Positions 17,160-27,396 of a stretch of DNA of 64,000 nucleotides are shown here, piece by piece. A program made the translations under genes and the position numbers. The stretch comes from an uncultured Thiotrichaceae bacterium. Its GTDB lineage: Bacteria; Pseudomonadota; Gammaproteobacteria; Thiotrichales; Thiotrichaceae. Within the stretch, counting starts at the first letter, position 1, and each line of letters starts with the position of its first letter. The DNA lies in the NCBI GenBank assembly GCA_937925855.1, contig CALAMO010000028.1:1-64000 (forward strand). Direction: 5' to 3'. A model generated the notes under the pieces. The model ran no database searches. It was given only the letters and a program-made list of their open reading frames with translations, and was not told where the DNA came from.

Positions 17160-18494
17160 TTAGGCGGCTTCGCGCACTGCACCAGCAATGTCTTCCGCCA
17201 ACGTCTGCGTTTCGGTCACATTATCGCCCTCAACCATCACCCGAATCAGCGGCTCAGTCCCAGAAGGACGTAATAATACCCGACCACGCTCGCCTAGCTG
17301 TGACTCGACCTGCTGCACCGCATCCTGTATGTCCTTAGACTGACTGAGATTTAGCTGGCGCTTGACCGGCACATTGATTAAGGCCTGCGGATATTTAGAC
17401 ATGATCTGCTTGCTCTCATGCAGCGAGCGTCCTTGTTCAATCATAACTCGTAAAATCTGTAGGGCAGCAACGATACCATCTCCCGTTGGAATATGGTCAC
17501 GCACAATTAAATGCCCCGAACCCTCACCGCCCAGCACACAATCATGCGCCAACATCTGCGCCATGACATGGCGATCGCCTACCTTAGCGCGGTAAAACGG
17601 CACGTCCATGCCCTGAATCGCTTTCTCTAAGCCCAGATTGCTCATTAGTGTGCCGACTACACCTGGCTTAAGCAAAGCATCATTACGGCGGAAGCCAGCG
17701 ATAATCGCCAGCGCCTCATCACCATCCACCCGCTCGCCTTTGTGATCCACCATAATCAGCCGATCACCATCGCCATCGAGCGCAACGCCAATATCAGCGC
17801 GGTATTCAAGTACCGTCTGGCGCAGCTGATTCACCGCCGTAGCACCGCACTCTAGGTTAATATTCAGGCCATTTGGCTGATTGCCGATCGCAATCACCTC
17901 TGCGCCTAACTCACTAAAAACATTCGGTGCGATGTGATAAGTCGCACCGTTAGCACAATCCACAACTACGCGCAGACCGTTGAGTGACACTGAATTAGGC
18001 AAGGCACGCTTGCAAAATTCGATATACCGCCCGGCGGCATCATCAATGCGCACAGCCCGGCCCAGCTGCTTGGAACGAACCGTGACTAAATCACGCTCCA
18101 GATAAGCCTCAATGCGCGCTTCCAGCGCATCTGACAGCTTCATACCATCAGCACCAAAGAACTTAACGCCGTTATCATCATAAGGATTGTGCGATGCGCT
18201 AATGACGATACCCGCCGAAGCACGGAAGGTGCGCGTTAGATAGGCCACCGCGGGCGTGGGCATTGGCCCTAACAGGCGAACATTGACCCCGGCGGCGGCT
18301 AAGCCAGCTTGCAAAGCGGACTCTAACATATAACCGGAAATACGCGGGTCTTTCCCGATCAGCACCAGCGGATGCCCCTGACCGGTTAACACTTTACCCG
18401 CAGCCCAACCCAGCTTAAGCACGAAATCAGGGGTCATGGGGTATTCACCAATCGTGCCTCTGATACCATCAGTACCGAAATATTTCTTTTCCAT
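17160..18494 (-). CDS. glmM: Phosphoglucosamine mutase
   Basis: 444 residues, the usual GlmM length. It interconverts glucosamine 6-phosphate and 1-phosphate on the way to UDP-GlcNAc. The phosphoserine loop [10 protein letters not shown], the metal loop DGDGDR, the sugar loop GEGSGH and the phosphate loop [12 protein letters not shown] are present. GGAGAAAAAG precedes the ATG. It lies downstream of folP as in E. coli. Confidence 0.97.
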   Translation of the reverse strand: MEKKYFGTDGIRGTIGEYPMTPDFVLKLGWAAGKVLTGQGHPLVLIGKDPRISGYMLESALQAGLAAAGVNVRLLGPMPTPAVAYLTRTFRASAGIVISASHNPYDDNGVKFFGADGMKLSDALEARIEAYLERDLVTVRSKQLGRAVRIDDAAGRYIEFCKRALPNSVSLNGLRVVVDCANGATYHIAPNVFSELGAEVIAIGNQPNGLNINLECGATAVNQLRQTVLEYRADIGVALDGDGDRLIMVDHKGERVDGDEALAIIAGFRRNDALLKPGVVGTLMSNLGLEKAIQGMDVPFYRAKVGDRHVMAQMLAHDCVLGGEGSGHLIVRDHIPTGDGIVAALQILRVMIEQGRSLHESKQIMSKYPQALINVPVKRQLNLSQSKDIQDAVQQVESQLGERGRVLLRPSGTEPLIRVMVEGDNVTETQTLAEDIAGAVREAA

Positions 18495-18611
18495 TCTTTT
18501 TCTCCAGCGCTCAACAGCTCAACACTCAACCCAACTAACTTCGCTGTGCAGTCAGGTTTATCAATGAGTCATCAATCTTCCGATTGAAGTTCATTTGCTT
18601 TTTGTTATTTC

Positions 18612-19439
18612 TCAGCCGCTCTGACGGCCACTCTGTTTGACAGCCTGTACTATTTTAAGCGCATCGACGGTAGCACCAACATCATGTACCCGCACCATCA
18701 TTGCGCCTTGCATAGCGGCGATCACTGCCGCCGCGACACTGCCCTGCAAACGCCCATCGACCGGACGGTCTCCCAATAAAGCACCGATCATGGATTTACG
18801 CGACATACCTACCAGCTGCGGCAAGCCCAGCGCATCTAACTCAGATAAGCGCTGCAACAATTCCGTATTATGCATCAGGTTTTTACCAAAGCCAAAGCCT
18901 GGATCAAGCCAAATACGCTCAATGCCGATACCCGCGGCCTGGCAAACCCCAATACGCTGGCGAAAAAAGTCCTCCACTTCAGCCACAACATCCGTGTAGG
19001 ATGGGGCCTGTTGCATCGTGCGCGGCTGGCCCTGCATGTGCATTAAGCACACCTGGATGGTTGAGGCTGCACAAGCCTGCAAGGCCCCCTCCTCTTGTAA
19101 GGCCCGCACATCGTTAATCATATCAGCACCGGCCGCAATTGCCGCCCGCATCACCAATGCCTTACTGGTATCAACAGAGACCGCTACTTCAAAACGCTGT
19201 TTAATCCCCTCTAACACAGGGATCACCCGCTCCAACTCCTGCTCTACCGTAATCTCATCGGCACCGGGGCGCGTTGACTCACCGCCAATATCAATCACCG
19301 CTGCACCCTCAGCCAACATCTGTTCAGCGTGCTGCAATGCCGCGTCACGCTGCTTAAAACGCCCGCCATCAGAAAATGAGTCGGGCGTCACATTCAGCAC
19401 GCCCATAACACTCAGTTGATTTCTAAGCGCTGCAATCAT
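18612..19439 (-). CDS. folP: Dihydropteroate synthase
   Basis: 275 residues from the ATG at 19439, which has GGGG(TAAG) about 8 nt upstream; an ORF to 19517 overlaps a strong hairpin and lacks homology. DHPS joins p-aminobenzoate to the pterin pyrophosphate in folate synthesis and is the target of sulfonamides. Motifs NVTPDSFSDGG, DIGGESTRPGA, DPGFGFGKN and GMSRKSMIG are intact. Confidence 0.96.
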   Translation of the reverse strand: MIAALRNQLSVMGVLNVTPDSFSDGGRFKQRDAALQHAEQMLAEGAAVIDIGGESTRPGADEITVEQELERVIPVLEGIKQRFEVAVSVDTSKALVMRAAIAAGADMINDVRALQEEGALQACAASTIQVCLMHMQGQPRTMQQAPSYTDVVAEVEDFFRQRIGVCQAAGIGIERIWLDPGFGFGKNLMHNTELLQRLSELDALGLPQLVGMSRKSMIGALLGDRPVDGRLQGSVAAAVIAAMQGAMMVRVHDVGATVDALKIVQAVKQSGRQSG

Positions 19440-19459
19440 TATTGACTTACCCCAATAGC

Positions 19460-19483
19460 AAAGGCGCGGATAACCGCGCCTTT
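19460..19483 (-). other. Perfect 10-bp hairpin just before the folP ribosome site
   Basis: AAAGGCGCGG and CCGCGCCTTT flank a 4-nt loop, between ftsH and folP. The T tract is poor (TTTGCTATT), and the stem ends a few bases before the folP ribosome site, so it may reduce read-through or act in translation rather than fully terminate. Confidence 0.6.
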
Positions 19484-19555
19484 GGTTTAACTTATGGTTT
19501 ACCACTGAACCTAACATCGCCTTAAAAAACGTTGGCGGTTGCTAGGCTCACTGAC

Positions 19556-21490
19556 TTAATGTGAGCCTGCAGGATCACCGACGACAACACCCTCACCTTC
19601 ATCCTCAACAGGCTTCGATTTTTTAGACGCTGGTGGCGTGCCCGTTGGACCATCGCCATCGTCAGACCAGCCTGACGGCGGCGGCGGTTCTTCACCGCGC
19701 ATAATGGCATCAATCTGTTCACGATCAATGGTTTCAAATTTCATCAGCGCCTGTGCCATCGCATGCAGCGTATCCATATTCTCTTTCAAGATAGTTTCTG
19801 CGCGCTGATAGTTACGGTCGATAAAATCACGAATTTCCTTATCAATTGCGTGCACCGTTTCATCCGACATATGTTTTTGCTGCGTGACACTACGCCCCAG
19901 GAAAACCTCGCCCTCGTCTTCAGAATAAGACAGCGGCCCCAAACGGTTAGACAATCCCCATTTGGTCACCATATTACGCGCAATTTCCGTCGCACGCTCA
20001 ATATCATTGGACGCACCGGTAGTCACACCCGCATCACCCAACGTGAGCTCTTCTGCAATACGCCCACCGAACAGACTGGAAATCTGACTCTCCAGTCGCT
20101 CCTTGCTGTAGCTATAGCGATCTTCTTCTGGCAGGTACATGGTCACACCTAGTGCACGACCACGCGGTATAATGGTCACTTTATAGACCGGATCGTGCGA
20201 AGGCACTTTTAAACCCACGATAGCGTGGCCTGCCTCATGATAAGCCGTATTCAGCTTTTCCTCTTCGTTCATTACCATCGATTTGCGCTCAGCGCCCATC
20301 ATGATTTTATCTTTGGCGCTTTCAAATTCGGACATGTCAACGGTACGCTTGTTATTGCGCGCCGCGAACAGCGCCGCCTCGTTCACCAGATTAGCCAAAT
20401 CCGCGCCGGAGAACCCCGGCGTACCTCGCGCAATCAGCGCTGGCTTGACGTCATCGCCAATCGGCACTTTACGCATATGCACTTTAAGAATCTGCTCACG
20501 GCCACGCACATCAGGCAACGGCACCACCACCTGACGGTCAAAACGTCCAGGGCGCAGTAGCGCAGGATCGAGCACATCGGGCCGGTTCGTCGCCGCAATC
20601 ACGATAATACCTTCGCTGCCCTCAAAGCCATCCATCTCAACCAACAGCTGGTTCAACGTCTGCTCGCGCTCATCATGACCACCGCCTAACCCAGCGCCGC
20701 GCTGTCGTCCAACGGCGTCAATTTCATCAATGAATATAATACACGGCGCATGCTTCTTAGCCTGTTCAAACATATCGCGCACGCGAGATGCACCGACACC
20801 AACAAACATCTCGACGAAATCAGAACCAGAAATACTGAAAAACGGCACTTTAGCTTCACCGGCAATGGCTTTCGCCAATAAGGTCTTACCAGTACCCGGC
20901 GAACCTACCATCAGCACACCGCGTGGGATTTTGCCGCCAAGTTTCTGAAATTTACCGGGATCACGCAAAAACTCGACCAGTTCGCCCACCTCGTCTTTCG
21001 CTTCTTCACAGCCTGCGACATCGCTAAAGTTAATTTTGACCTGATCTTCGGTCATCATGCGCGCTCGGCTCTTGCCAAAGGACATGGCACCGCGACCTCC
21101 GCCGCCACCCTGCATCTGGCGCATAATATAAATCCACAGGCCAATAATCAGTAGGAAAGGCACCCAACTAATAATAATATCCCAGAAGATGGAGCGCTCT
21201 TCCGGCGCTGCCGCTTCAACCTGCACCCCATTCGCCAGCAGATCATTAACTAATTGCGGATCGTCAGGTGGGCTGTAGGTCGTGAAAGTACTACCACCCG
21301 TCGTCGTACCAATGATCGTCTGGCCTTTGATTTCGACCGACTTGACCGAATTATCTCTGACCTGGCTAATAAACTCCGAATAGGAGAGCTTGTTTGCCGT
21401 TTGATTCGGCACGCTAAATCTACTGAATACCGCAATCAACACAAAGGCGATCACAGCCCAAATCAGTAAATTTTTTGTCAGTTCATTCAT
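19556..21490 (-). CDS. ftsH: ATP-dependent zinc metalloprotease FtsH
   Basis: 644 residues. Two N-terminal membrane helices flank a periplasmic domain, followed by an AAA+ domain (Walker A GSPGTGKT, Walker [13 protein letters not shown] region) and an M41 protease domain with the zinc motif HEAGH. FtsH degrades misassembled membrane proteins and regulators such as LpxC and sigma-32 in enterics. The C-terminal tail is rich in Pro, Gly and acidic residues. The start has GGAG upstream. It is placed between rlmE and folP. Confidence 0.98.
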   Translation of the reverse strand: MNELTKNLLIWAVIAFVLIAVFSRFSVPNQTANKLSYSEFISQVRDNSVKSVEIKGQTIIGTTTGGSTFTTYSPPDDPQLVNDLLANGVQVEAAAPEERSIFWDIIISWVPFLLIIGLWIYIMRQMQGGGGGRGAMSFGKSRARMMTEDQVKINFSDVAGCEEAKDEVGELVEFLRDPGKFQKLGGKIPRGVLMVGSPGTGKTLLAKAIAGEAKVPFFSISGSDFVEMFVGVGASRVRDMFEQAKKHAPCIIFIDEIDAVGRQRGAGLGGGHDEREQTLNQLLVEMDGFEGSEGIIVIAATNRPDVLDPALLRPGRFDRQVVVPLPDVRGREQILKVHMRKVPIGDDVKPALIARGTPGFSGADLANLVNEAALFAARNNKRTVDMSEFESAKDKIMMGAERKSMVMNEEEKLNTAYHEAGHAIVGLKVPSHDPVYKVTIIPRGRALGVTMYLPEEDRYSYSKERLESQISSLFGGRIAEELTLGDAGVTTGASNDIERATEIARNMVTKWGLSNRLGPLSYSEDEGEVFLGRSVTQQKHMSDETVHAIDKEIRDFIDRNYQRAETILKENMDTLHAMAQALMKFETIDREQIDAIMRGEEPPPPSGWSDDGDGPTGTPPASKKSKPVEDEGEGVVVGDPAGSH

Positions 21491-21578
21491 GGAAACGCTC
21501 CATTTCCGCCGGGTGGTTAGTGGTTACACGCCACGATCAGTGATACTAATTAACTAATACTAATGTTATACAAAGATG

Positions 21579-22199
21579 TTACACGATAAAGCGCCGCGCC
21601 AACACATACACCTCACGACTACGGGGTCTTGAGGCCGTCGGCTTGCGCACTTTGACGTGTTTAAAATGGTCACGCACTTCGCTAAGGAAAGCCTCAGAGC
21701 CTTCACCCTGAAACAACTTGACCACAAAGTCACCGCCGGGCTTAAGCACCTGCTGTGCCATATCTAAGGCCAGTTCGCATAAATACATGGCACGGGGCTG
21801 ATCCACCGCATCCATACCACTCATATTGGGTGCCATATCAGAAATAACAAGATCTGCTTTTTCATTACCGAGCACGGCCAGCAATTCCTGCAAGACCGCA
21901 TCTTCGCGGAAGTCGCCTAATACAAACTCAACAAACGGTAACGGGTCAATCGCTAGAATGTCGCTGGCAACCACGCGGCCATGCTTGCCTACGCGCTGAC
22001 TGGCGTACTGACTCCAACCACCGGGCGCAGCGCCGAGGTCGACCACCTTATGCCCAGGCTTAATAAGCTGGTCTTTATCTTGAATTTCACGCAGCTTGTA
22101 GACTGCACGCGAGCGATAACCATCCTGCTGCGCTTTCTTAACGAACTCATCGTCGAAATGCTCACGCAGCCAGCGTTGACTGCTCTTACTTCTTGCCAT
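21579..22199 (-). CDS. rlmE: 23S rRNA 2'-O-ribose U2552 methyltransferase
   Basis: 206 residues of RrmJ/FtsJ type. SAM-binding motif I is [13 protein letters not shown]; the catalytic K-D-K-E set maps to [24 protein letters not shown] and the SRPRSREVY segment. It methylates U2552 in the A loop during 50S assembly. It is upstream of ftsH as in E. coli, and divergent from yhbY. Confidence 0.96.
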   Translation of the reverse strand: MARSKSSQRWLREHFDDEFVKKAQQDGYRSRAVYKLREIQDKDQLIKPGHKVVDLGAAPGGWSQYASQRVGKHGRVVASDILAIDPLPFVEFVLGDFREDAVLQELLAVLGNEKADLVISDMAPNMSGMDAVDQPRAMYLCELALDMAQQVLKPGGDFVVKLFQGEGSEAFLSEVRDHFKHVKVRKPTASRPRSREVYVLARRFIV

Positions 22200-22301
22200 A
22201 CTGTGGAATTACTGCTTAACTGCCACGCATAAAACATCACCCCGAGCGCTGGGAGTCACAGACTCACATCAGAACTCGCACAATTTTTCGGGAAGCCTAT
22301 C

Positions 22302-22601
22302 ATGGAATTGAAAGAAACGCAGAAAAAACGCCTCAAAGGCCGGGCTCATAGCCTGAAGCCGGTCATTATGATAGGTCAACATGGCTTAAAAGCCAGCATA
22401 CTAGAAGAACTTATAACGGCACTTGAATATCACCAGCTCATTAAGGTGAAAATTAGCGTTGGCGATCGTGCCGCACGCGATGTCATCATCAAGCAGCTGC
22501 TGGCCCATGCGCCCAAGGCGAGATTGATTCAGCAGATCGGCAATATGGCCGTGCTCTACCAACGTAATCCCGAAAAGCCCGATGTTTTAAGCGCGGCGTA
22601 A
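22302..22601 (+). CDS. yhbY: CRS1-YhbY RNA-binding protein
   Basis: 99 residues forming one CRM domain: LKGRAHSLKPVIMIGQHGL with the conserved GxxG-type loop, then IKVKISVGDRAARDV and a closing QIGNMAVLYQRN. Known members associate with pre-50S ribosomes. It is divergent from rlmE, the usual arrangement. Confidence 0.95.
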   Translation: MELKETQKKRLKGRAHSLKPVIMIGQHGLKASILEELITALEYHQLIKVKISVGDRAARDVIIKQLLAHAPKARLIQQIGNMAVLYQRNPEKPDVLSAA

Positions 22602-22606
22602 TTGCT

Positions 22607-23323
22607 ATGTTTACAGGAATCGTACAGTCCACCGCCGAAATCACTGAGGTCACCGACCACAACGGCATCCGCACCTTTGTTTTGAAATTCCAGCAGGGTT
22701 TTTGTACCGATCTTGAGGTTGGCGCCAGCGTAGCGGTAGACGGCGTCTGCCTAACCGTTACCGCCCTAGTCTCAGAGATAAGCGCCAGCTTTGATGTCAT
22801 CTTACAGAGTCTGCGAATCACGACTTTGAGTCAATTGACCACCGGCGCGCAAGTAAACGTGGAAAGAGCAGCTAAAGACGGCGCTGAAATTGGCGGCCAT
22901 CCTCTATCGGGCCATATCGACTTTAACACCCCGATCGCTGATATTAACTATATGGATGACAACTGCCGAGTACGCCTCAGCTTAGCTGCGGCCTGGGAAC
23001 CTTATGTTTTCCCCAAAGGTTATATCGCCCTCAATGGCGCCAGTCTGACCGTTTCACAGGTGAACAAAACCGAGGGCTGGTTTGAAGTCTGGCTGATTCC
23101 CGAAACGCGACGAGTAACGACTTTTTCAGCAAAACAGGTCGGCGATGCGATCAACGTTGAGATCGAACGCGGCACCCAAGTCATTGTTGACACGGTGCGC
23201 GCTACCATTCAAGAGAGCCTGGGTGAATGGCTGCCGCTACTGGAAAAAACATTAGCCGCACAGGGCGTGGATATAGACACCCTCGGGCAGCGCATCCAGT
23301 CGCGCATCACGCAAAAAAGCTAA
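22607..23323 (+). CDS. ribE: Riboflavin synthase alpha chain
   Basis: 238 residues with the duplicated lumazine-binding barrel. First barrel: MFTGIVQSTAEI, VDGVCLTVT, ERAAKDGAEIGGHPLSGHID. Second: YIALNGASLTVSQV, VWLIPETRRVTTF, INVEIERGTQVIVDTV. It dismutates two molecules of 6,7-dimethyl-8-ribityllumazine to riboflavin. The protein is most like E. coli RibC/RibE and has about 25 extra residues at the C-terminus. It starts 5 bp after yhbY, so the two are probably one transcript. A lumazine synthase lies at 24705-25229 under an FMN riboswitch. Confidence 0.93.
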   Translation: MFTGIVQSTAEITEVTDHNGIRTFVLKFQQGFCTDLEVGASVAVDGVCLTVTALVSEISASFDVILQSLRITTLSQLTTGAQVNVERAAKDGAEIGGHPLSGHIDFNTPIADINYMDDNCRVRLSLAAAWEPYVFPKGYIALNGASLTVSQVNKTEGWFEVWLIPETRRVTTFSAKQVGDAINVEIERGTQVIVDTVRATIQESLGEWLPLLEKTLAAQGVDIDTLGQRIQSRITQKS

Positions 23324-23368
23324 ACACACGAATAGCATACAGACTTATCGCACGCCACTCTACTCACC

Positions 23369-24247
23369 TCAATCCACTGACGTCGCGGTCTGTGCGGCAT
23401 AGCGCTCCTCCGCCGCTGCACGAAATGTACGACTGACCGGCACCCACTGACTGTCGCTCAGCCGCAGCTTCATGCTTTGCCCCTCCACCAACATCTCCTG
23501 TACCGCCGAGTGCGCCACCCAATGCGAACGGTGCACCCGCATTCCTAAGGACAGCGGCGTCTGGCGCACCGCATCTGAAAACCGGTGCAGCACCATACGA
23601 GACTCTTTGGTAGTGGTGATCAGGATATAATGCTCCTGCGCTTCCATGCTACAGATATGACCATCCAGCGCGGGTTCCAGCGAGTCAAAGAACGTCAATG
23701 CCGCCGTTGGTACAACCGCGTCCTGCACGGCAACGACTTCAGCACCTACCCCTTCATGGCCACGTTGTGGCGTACTGTCCGCTTCCGATGCCACACCGGA
23801 CAGTGCCAGTAACAGCCGAGGCAACACCAACAGCCCACTGAGGAAAATATGATTATCCAGCAGATAAAGAACTTCCAGCACAAATGCCCGGCCTTTTCCA
23901 TCCGGCGCTGTCACGGTATCACCATTAAAGCCCAGCTCAGGGAAACCAATAATGAGATCCAACATAGTAATCGTCAGCGTAAACGGCACTACGCTCAACA
24001 GGACAGCCAGCCCAAAACACAGCAGCGAGATCGGCTTCAGGTATTTTTCCACCGTTAACAGCGCCGCAATAAAAAAGGCCGCTTCGATCACTATCCGGCA
24101 CAACCAGTACATATAGGTCCCGACCACACTAAATGCGGCGTACTGCGCACTTTGATGCGAGGCCAGCAAACCTGACACTAGCAAAATAATGACAGCAACC
24201 CAAAACTCCTCAGATTTTTGCAGTGTTGACTTCAAAATCGATGTCAC
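23369..24247 (-). CDS. Membrane-anchored LytTR transcription regulator
   Basis: 292 residues. Four N-terminal membrane helices (about residues 15-150) lead through a variable linker to a C-terminal LytTR DNA-binding domain: HICSMEAQEHYILITTT, then MRVHRSHWVAH and VEGQSMKLRLSDSQWVPVSR. There is no receiver domain, so it probably senses a signal through its membrane part rather than by phosphorylation. The start is a GTG at 24247. Its target is not known; the long upstream region with dyads suggests self-regulation. It is convergent with ribE. Confidence 0.82.
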   Translation of the reverse strand: MTSILKSTLQKSEEFWVAVIILLVSGLLASHQSAQYAAFSVVGTYMYWLCRIVIEAAFFIAALLTVEKYLKPISLLCFGLAVLLSVVPFTLTITMLDLIIGFPELGFNGDTVTAPDGKGRAFVLEVLYLLDNHIFLSGLLVLPRLLLALSGVASEADSTPQRGHEGVGAEVVAVQDAVVPTAALTFFDSLEPALDGHICSMEAQEHYILITTTKESRMVLHRFSDAVRQTPLSLGMRVHRSHWVAHSAVQEMLVEGQSMKLRLSDSQWVPVSRTFRAAAEERYAAQTATSVD

Positions 24248-24704
24248 CTAAGTAATACATTCATGCTTCTTGAATGCAGAGCATAACCCATATTATTGAA
24301 AAATATAGTGAAAATCTTGCAACCGGCTCACAGATCATTGCATTAATGCCATTGACGATTTAACAGAAAACCCAGTCTTAAAATCAGATAGCTTTCAGGT
24401 ATATTAACTGTTCAAGTCAATAAGCACCCATCATGGGAAGCGTAAATTTCCATGATTCTTGACCCTCAAACATGCAAGCCTGCGACTTGCATGGCAATAC
24501 AAAAACATTACGCTCAGGCCTGCCAGTTTGCAACCTGCGCCATAACGTTTCAAATGACACACAAGCAAGTCACAATCATAAAAATAATCAATAATTTGGT
24601 GGAATAACACTACCTATATTGATCCTGCCCGAGCGCTTTTTGGATTTTCCAGCGCAACGGCAGGAGTCCTCTAGGCTCAACACGCTTTAGCAACACACCT
24701 TGAA
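24248..24704. promoter_or_regulatory. Intergenic region with three dyads upstream of the LytTR gene
   Basis: No gene is seen in these 457 bases. Three short inverted repeats stand out: CATTCA...TGAATG near 24260-24278, ATCATGG...CCATGAT at 24430-24456, and a perfect CATGCAAG...CTTGCATG at 24471-24493. They lie upstream of the LytTR gene and may be binding sites. The part next to ribH shows no clear terminator. Confidence 0.45.
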
Positions 24705-25229
24705 TTAGTTCAACGCTTCCAGGCTAGCTAGTGTCTGCAACTGCAACGCCACGGCAGTGGCTGCTTCACCACCCTTTTGATACATGTGCTTGCGGTAGAC
24801 CGCATCATGAAAATCTGTTTCCTGATATTGATGCGGCGTCAATGACACGGAAAACACCGGCACGCCCGTCGCAAGCTGCGCCTGCATCAGGCCATCCACC
24901 ACCGCCGAGGCCACAAAATCATGGCGATAAATACCGCCGTCAACCACCCAGGCCGCAGCTACAATCGCATCGAAGCGCTTGCTTTCAGCCAGTGTTTTCG
25001 CCAGGAATGGCATTTCAAATGCGCCAGGCACATCAAAGACGGCAATATTTTCAGCCGCAAAACCCTGCTCAACAGCCGCAACCTTAAACCCTAGCAGCGC
25101 CTGATCAACAATAGCGGCGTGCCAACGGGCGCGGATGAAAGCAATTTTAGCGTGACGATCATAGTTGTCACCGTCTGCGGGCGAGTTTTCTTCAGGCGCG
25201 TCACTGGAGGTGGTAGCGTTCATCGACAT
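24705..25229 (-). CDS. ribH: 6,7-dimethyl-8-ribityllumazine synthase, RibH2 type
   Basis: 174 residues. It condenses the pyrimidinedione with dihydroxybutanone phosphate, the step before riboflavin synthase. The sequence is of the RibH2 branch described in Brucella: KIAFIRARWHAAIVDQA, FDVPGAFEMPF, AAWVVDGGIYRHDFVA and SLTPHQYQETDFHDA. The usual enzyme has GxxIRGGTxHxxYV at that third site, so this is the decameric branch by analogy. AAGGA lies upstream of the ATG and inside a possible sequestering stem. It is a single-gene unit behind an FMN riboswitch. Confidence 0.92.
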   Translation of the reverse strand: MSMNATTSSDAPEENSPADGDNYDRHAKIAFIRARWHAAIVDQALLGFKVAAVEQGFAAENIAVFDVPGAFEMPFLAKTLAESKRFDAIVAAAWVVDGGIYRHDFVASAVVDGLMQAQLATGVPVFSVSLTPHQYQETDFHDAVYRKHMYQKGGEAATAVALQLQTLASLEALN

Positions 25230-25232
25230 GTC

Positions 25233-25265
25233 TTCAGTCCTTATAGTGGGGTTTACAGGGCTGAA
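25233..25265 (-). promoter_or_regulatory. Possible Shine-Dalgarno-sequestering stem of the FMN riboswitch
   Basis: On the minus strand TTCAG-C-CCT can pair with AGG-A-CTGAA, with one mismatch, and would bury the AAGGA ribosome site of ribH. This is the likely expression platform; it is inferred from sequence only. Confidence 0.45.
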
Positions 25266-25316
25266 ACTATGCGCAACACCAGCACGACCACACGCTCGCG
25301 GTCTGCTGTTCGCACG

Positions 25317-25455
25317 CTTTCTCTTTCATCCAGACTTTAACTGTCGGCTTCGGAATTTAACCGAATCTGCTGACCTAATGATGACATTAGCGCTCGCGGG
25401 CTGGTGCCTAGACACTTACCGCCGGTGGGGAATTTCACCCCGCCCTGAGAATAAG
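25317..25455 (-). promoter_or_regulatory. FMN riboswitch (RFN element)
   Basis: Read on the minus strand, all conserved blocks of the RFN element are present: TCAGGGCGGGGTGAAATTC then CCCACCGGCGGTAA, AGCCCGCGAGC, GGTCAGCAGATTCGGT, ATTCCGAAGCCGACAGT and AGTCTGGATGAAAGAG. It binds FMN and should reduce ribH expression when flavin is plentiful. It is the only flavin-related riboswitch in the window; ribE at 22607 has none. Confidence 0.97.
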
Positions 25456-25559
25456 CTGACCTTACACAAAAAGAAATTGCCGAGCAATATCTAAAAAAAT
25501 CAGCGGGCAATATCGACTGACTGGGATGAATGCGCTGACGGCACAGAAGACCTTGACCT

Positions 25560-27254
25560 TTAATCCACCTGGTCAAAGCGCTGCGCCACTTTACCCCGAA
25601 AGCGCGCTGTCAGTTCGGCGGGCGCTTCACTCCCATCCACCAAGCCCAACACAATACCTTTGCGCCGCGACGCACCGCGCATCTTCAATACGCCATTTTC
25701 TGAACGGCTAGTACGCTGACTCAGACGCCGACTCCAGGCGGTCAGCCGCTGCTCCATCAACGCCATAATCGCAACATGCTCCACCGCAGTACTCGCACCC
25801 AGGTCGTTGAGTTCCTGCGGGTCATGCGCACGGTCAAACAATATTGGTCGGAACCCAGCCTGCGCCGCATTCACATACGTCCAACGCTCATCCGCTACCA
25901 TAAACAACCGCGCATCCCGCGGCGCTACCCCCAACTTCACCGCTGCGGGTGTGACCGAGTAGTCATATTCACTAATCGCATAGTCACGCCACGCCACCTC
26001 TTGCCCATACAGCAACGGCAATAATGAGCGCCCTTCCAGCACATGATCCAATTCATTATCCATTGTGCCCCCCGCCATTTCAGCAAAGGTCGCGGCCAGG
26101 TCAATCGACTCCACCAACGCATCACACACTGTGCCGCGTGTTGCATCGGCCCGAGACGACGGATCATAAATAATCAGCGGCACTTTAACCGATGGCGCAT
26201 GAAACAGGTCTTTCTCACCCAACCAGTGGTCGCCCATATAGTCACCATGATCAGATGTGATCACAATCACCGTATCGTCCATCCGCCCGGTATCCTCCAG
26301 GTGTTTAAACAGCCGTCCTAGCTGGTCATCACCCTGTTTAATCAGGCCCATATACGCCGGAATCACCGCATCCAGGACATCATCACGTCTGAAGGCCTGT
26401 CCCACCACATTCTGCATAAACTGCTCATATACTGGGTGCGGATTTTCGCGCTCTGACTCCGCGCGATTGGGCGGTTGGATATGCGCTTTACTGTACATAT
26501 TGTGATACGGCGCGGGCACGATATAAGGCCAATGCGGTTTGATGTACGACAGATGACACAGCCAAGGCTTGCTGTTCGAACTATTATGCGCGTTGATAAA
26601 ATCAATACAGCGGCTGGTCATGTAAGGCGTTTCTGAATCTTCCTCGCGGATATTCGCTGGTTTAGTGGCATGCGCCATCAGCCATCCCGAAGCAATCTCA
26701 CCTTCATCCGTCACCCCGGCGTTGGCATAATCCAGCCAGGGATTATCGCTGTCATAGCCTTTATCACGCAGGTAGTCATTGTATTTAGGCTCACCCGCTG
26801 GGTCATAAGAACCGTCTGGCCCAGAAGGCCACAGGCCGTCATCCCGCTCGAAAATATCAAAGCCACACTCCGCCACCCGCGCACCGATAATACTGTCAGG
26901 ATCAAGCCCCAAACGCTGCATACCCTCATGATCCGGGCGCATATGTGTCTTCCCGATCAGGTAGGCATCCATCCCCAGCTTACGCAGGTGATCGCCCAGC
27001 GTCATCTCCCCAACGCGCAGCGGAATACCATTCCAAGACGCGCCGTGGCTATCAACATAGCGCCCGGTATAAAAACTCATGCGTGAGGAGCCACAGACCG
27101 GAGATTGCACATAAGCATTGGTAAAGCGTACGCCTTTTTGCGCCAGTCGATCCATATGCGGCGTATGCAGATGCGGATGGCCGTAGCAGCTGAGGTAATC
27201 AAAACGCAACTGGTCAAACATAATGAACAGGATGTTTTTGGCTTGGCGTGGCAT
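25560..27254 (-). CDS. Sulfatase/phosphonate monoester hydrolase family enzyme
   Basis: 564 residues of the alkaline phosphatase superfamily. The N-terminal metal site is FDQ (D14, Q15) as in phosphonate monoester hydrolases, not the DD pair usual in sulfatases. The nucleophile motif is C54-G-S-S-R58 in VCGSSRMSFYTGRYV; the common formylglycine motif is CxPxR or CxAxR. The distal metal site is ITSDHGDYMGDHW. It has no signal peptide, so it should act in the cytoplasm. A sulfate or phosphate/phosphonate ester substrate is likely, but cannot be chosen. GGGAG precedes the ATG. It is divergent from hslO. Confidence 0.85.
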   Translation of the reverse strand: MPRQAKNILFIMFDQLRFDYLSCYGHPHLHTPHMDRLAQKGVRFTNAYVQSPVCGSSRMSFYTGRYVDSHGASWNGIPLRVGEMTLGDHLRKLGMDAYLIGKTHMRPDHEGMQRLGLDPDSIIGARVAECGFDIFERDDGLWPSGPDGSYDPAGEPKYNDYLRDKGYDSDNPWLDYANAGVTDEGEIASGWLMAHATKPANIREEDSETPYMTSRCIDFINAHNSSNSKPWLCHLSYIKPHWPYIVPAPYHNMYSKAHIQPPNRAESERENPHPVYEQFMQNVVGQAFRRDDVLDAVIPAYMGLIKQGDDQLGRLFKHLEDTGRMDDTVIVITSDHGDYMGDHWLGEKDLFHAPSVKVPLIIYDPSSRADATRGTVCDALVESIDLAATFAEMAGGTMDNELDHVLEGRSLLPLLYGQEVAWRDYAISEYDYSVTPAAVKLGVAPRDARLFMVADERWTYVNAAQAGFRPILFDRAHDPQELNDLGASTAVEHVAIMALMEQRLTAWSRRLSQRTSRSENGVLKMRGASRRKGIVLGLVDGSEAPAELTARFRGKVAQRFDQVD

Positions 27255-27396
27255 GACATAGCTCCCAGCAATATTGAAGTACCATTGTAATCGGCTAATC
27301 CATTTTTGTCGTGCCCAGAAACAGCAAATCCGATGTTACCTACCGGAAGATACTGCTAAACTCCGCCTTTTAAACCGCAATCAACACCGGACTATT

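Noticed and set aside
23849..24058. Plus-strand ORF opposite the LytTR gene
   Set aside because: Low-complexity antisense frame of the membrane region; no supporting motif.
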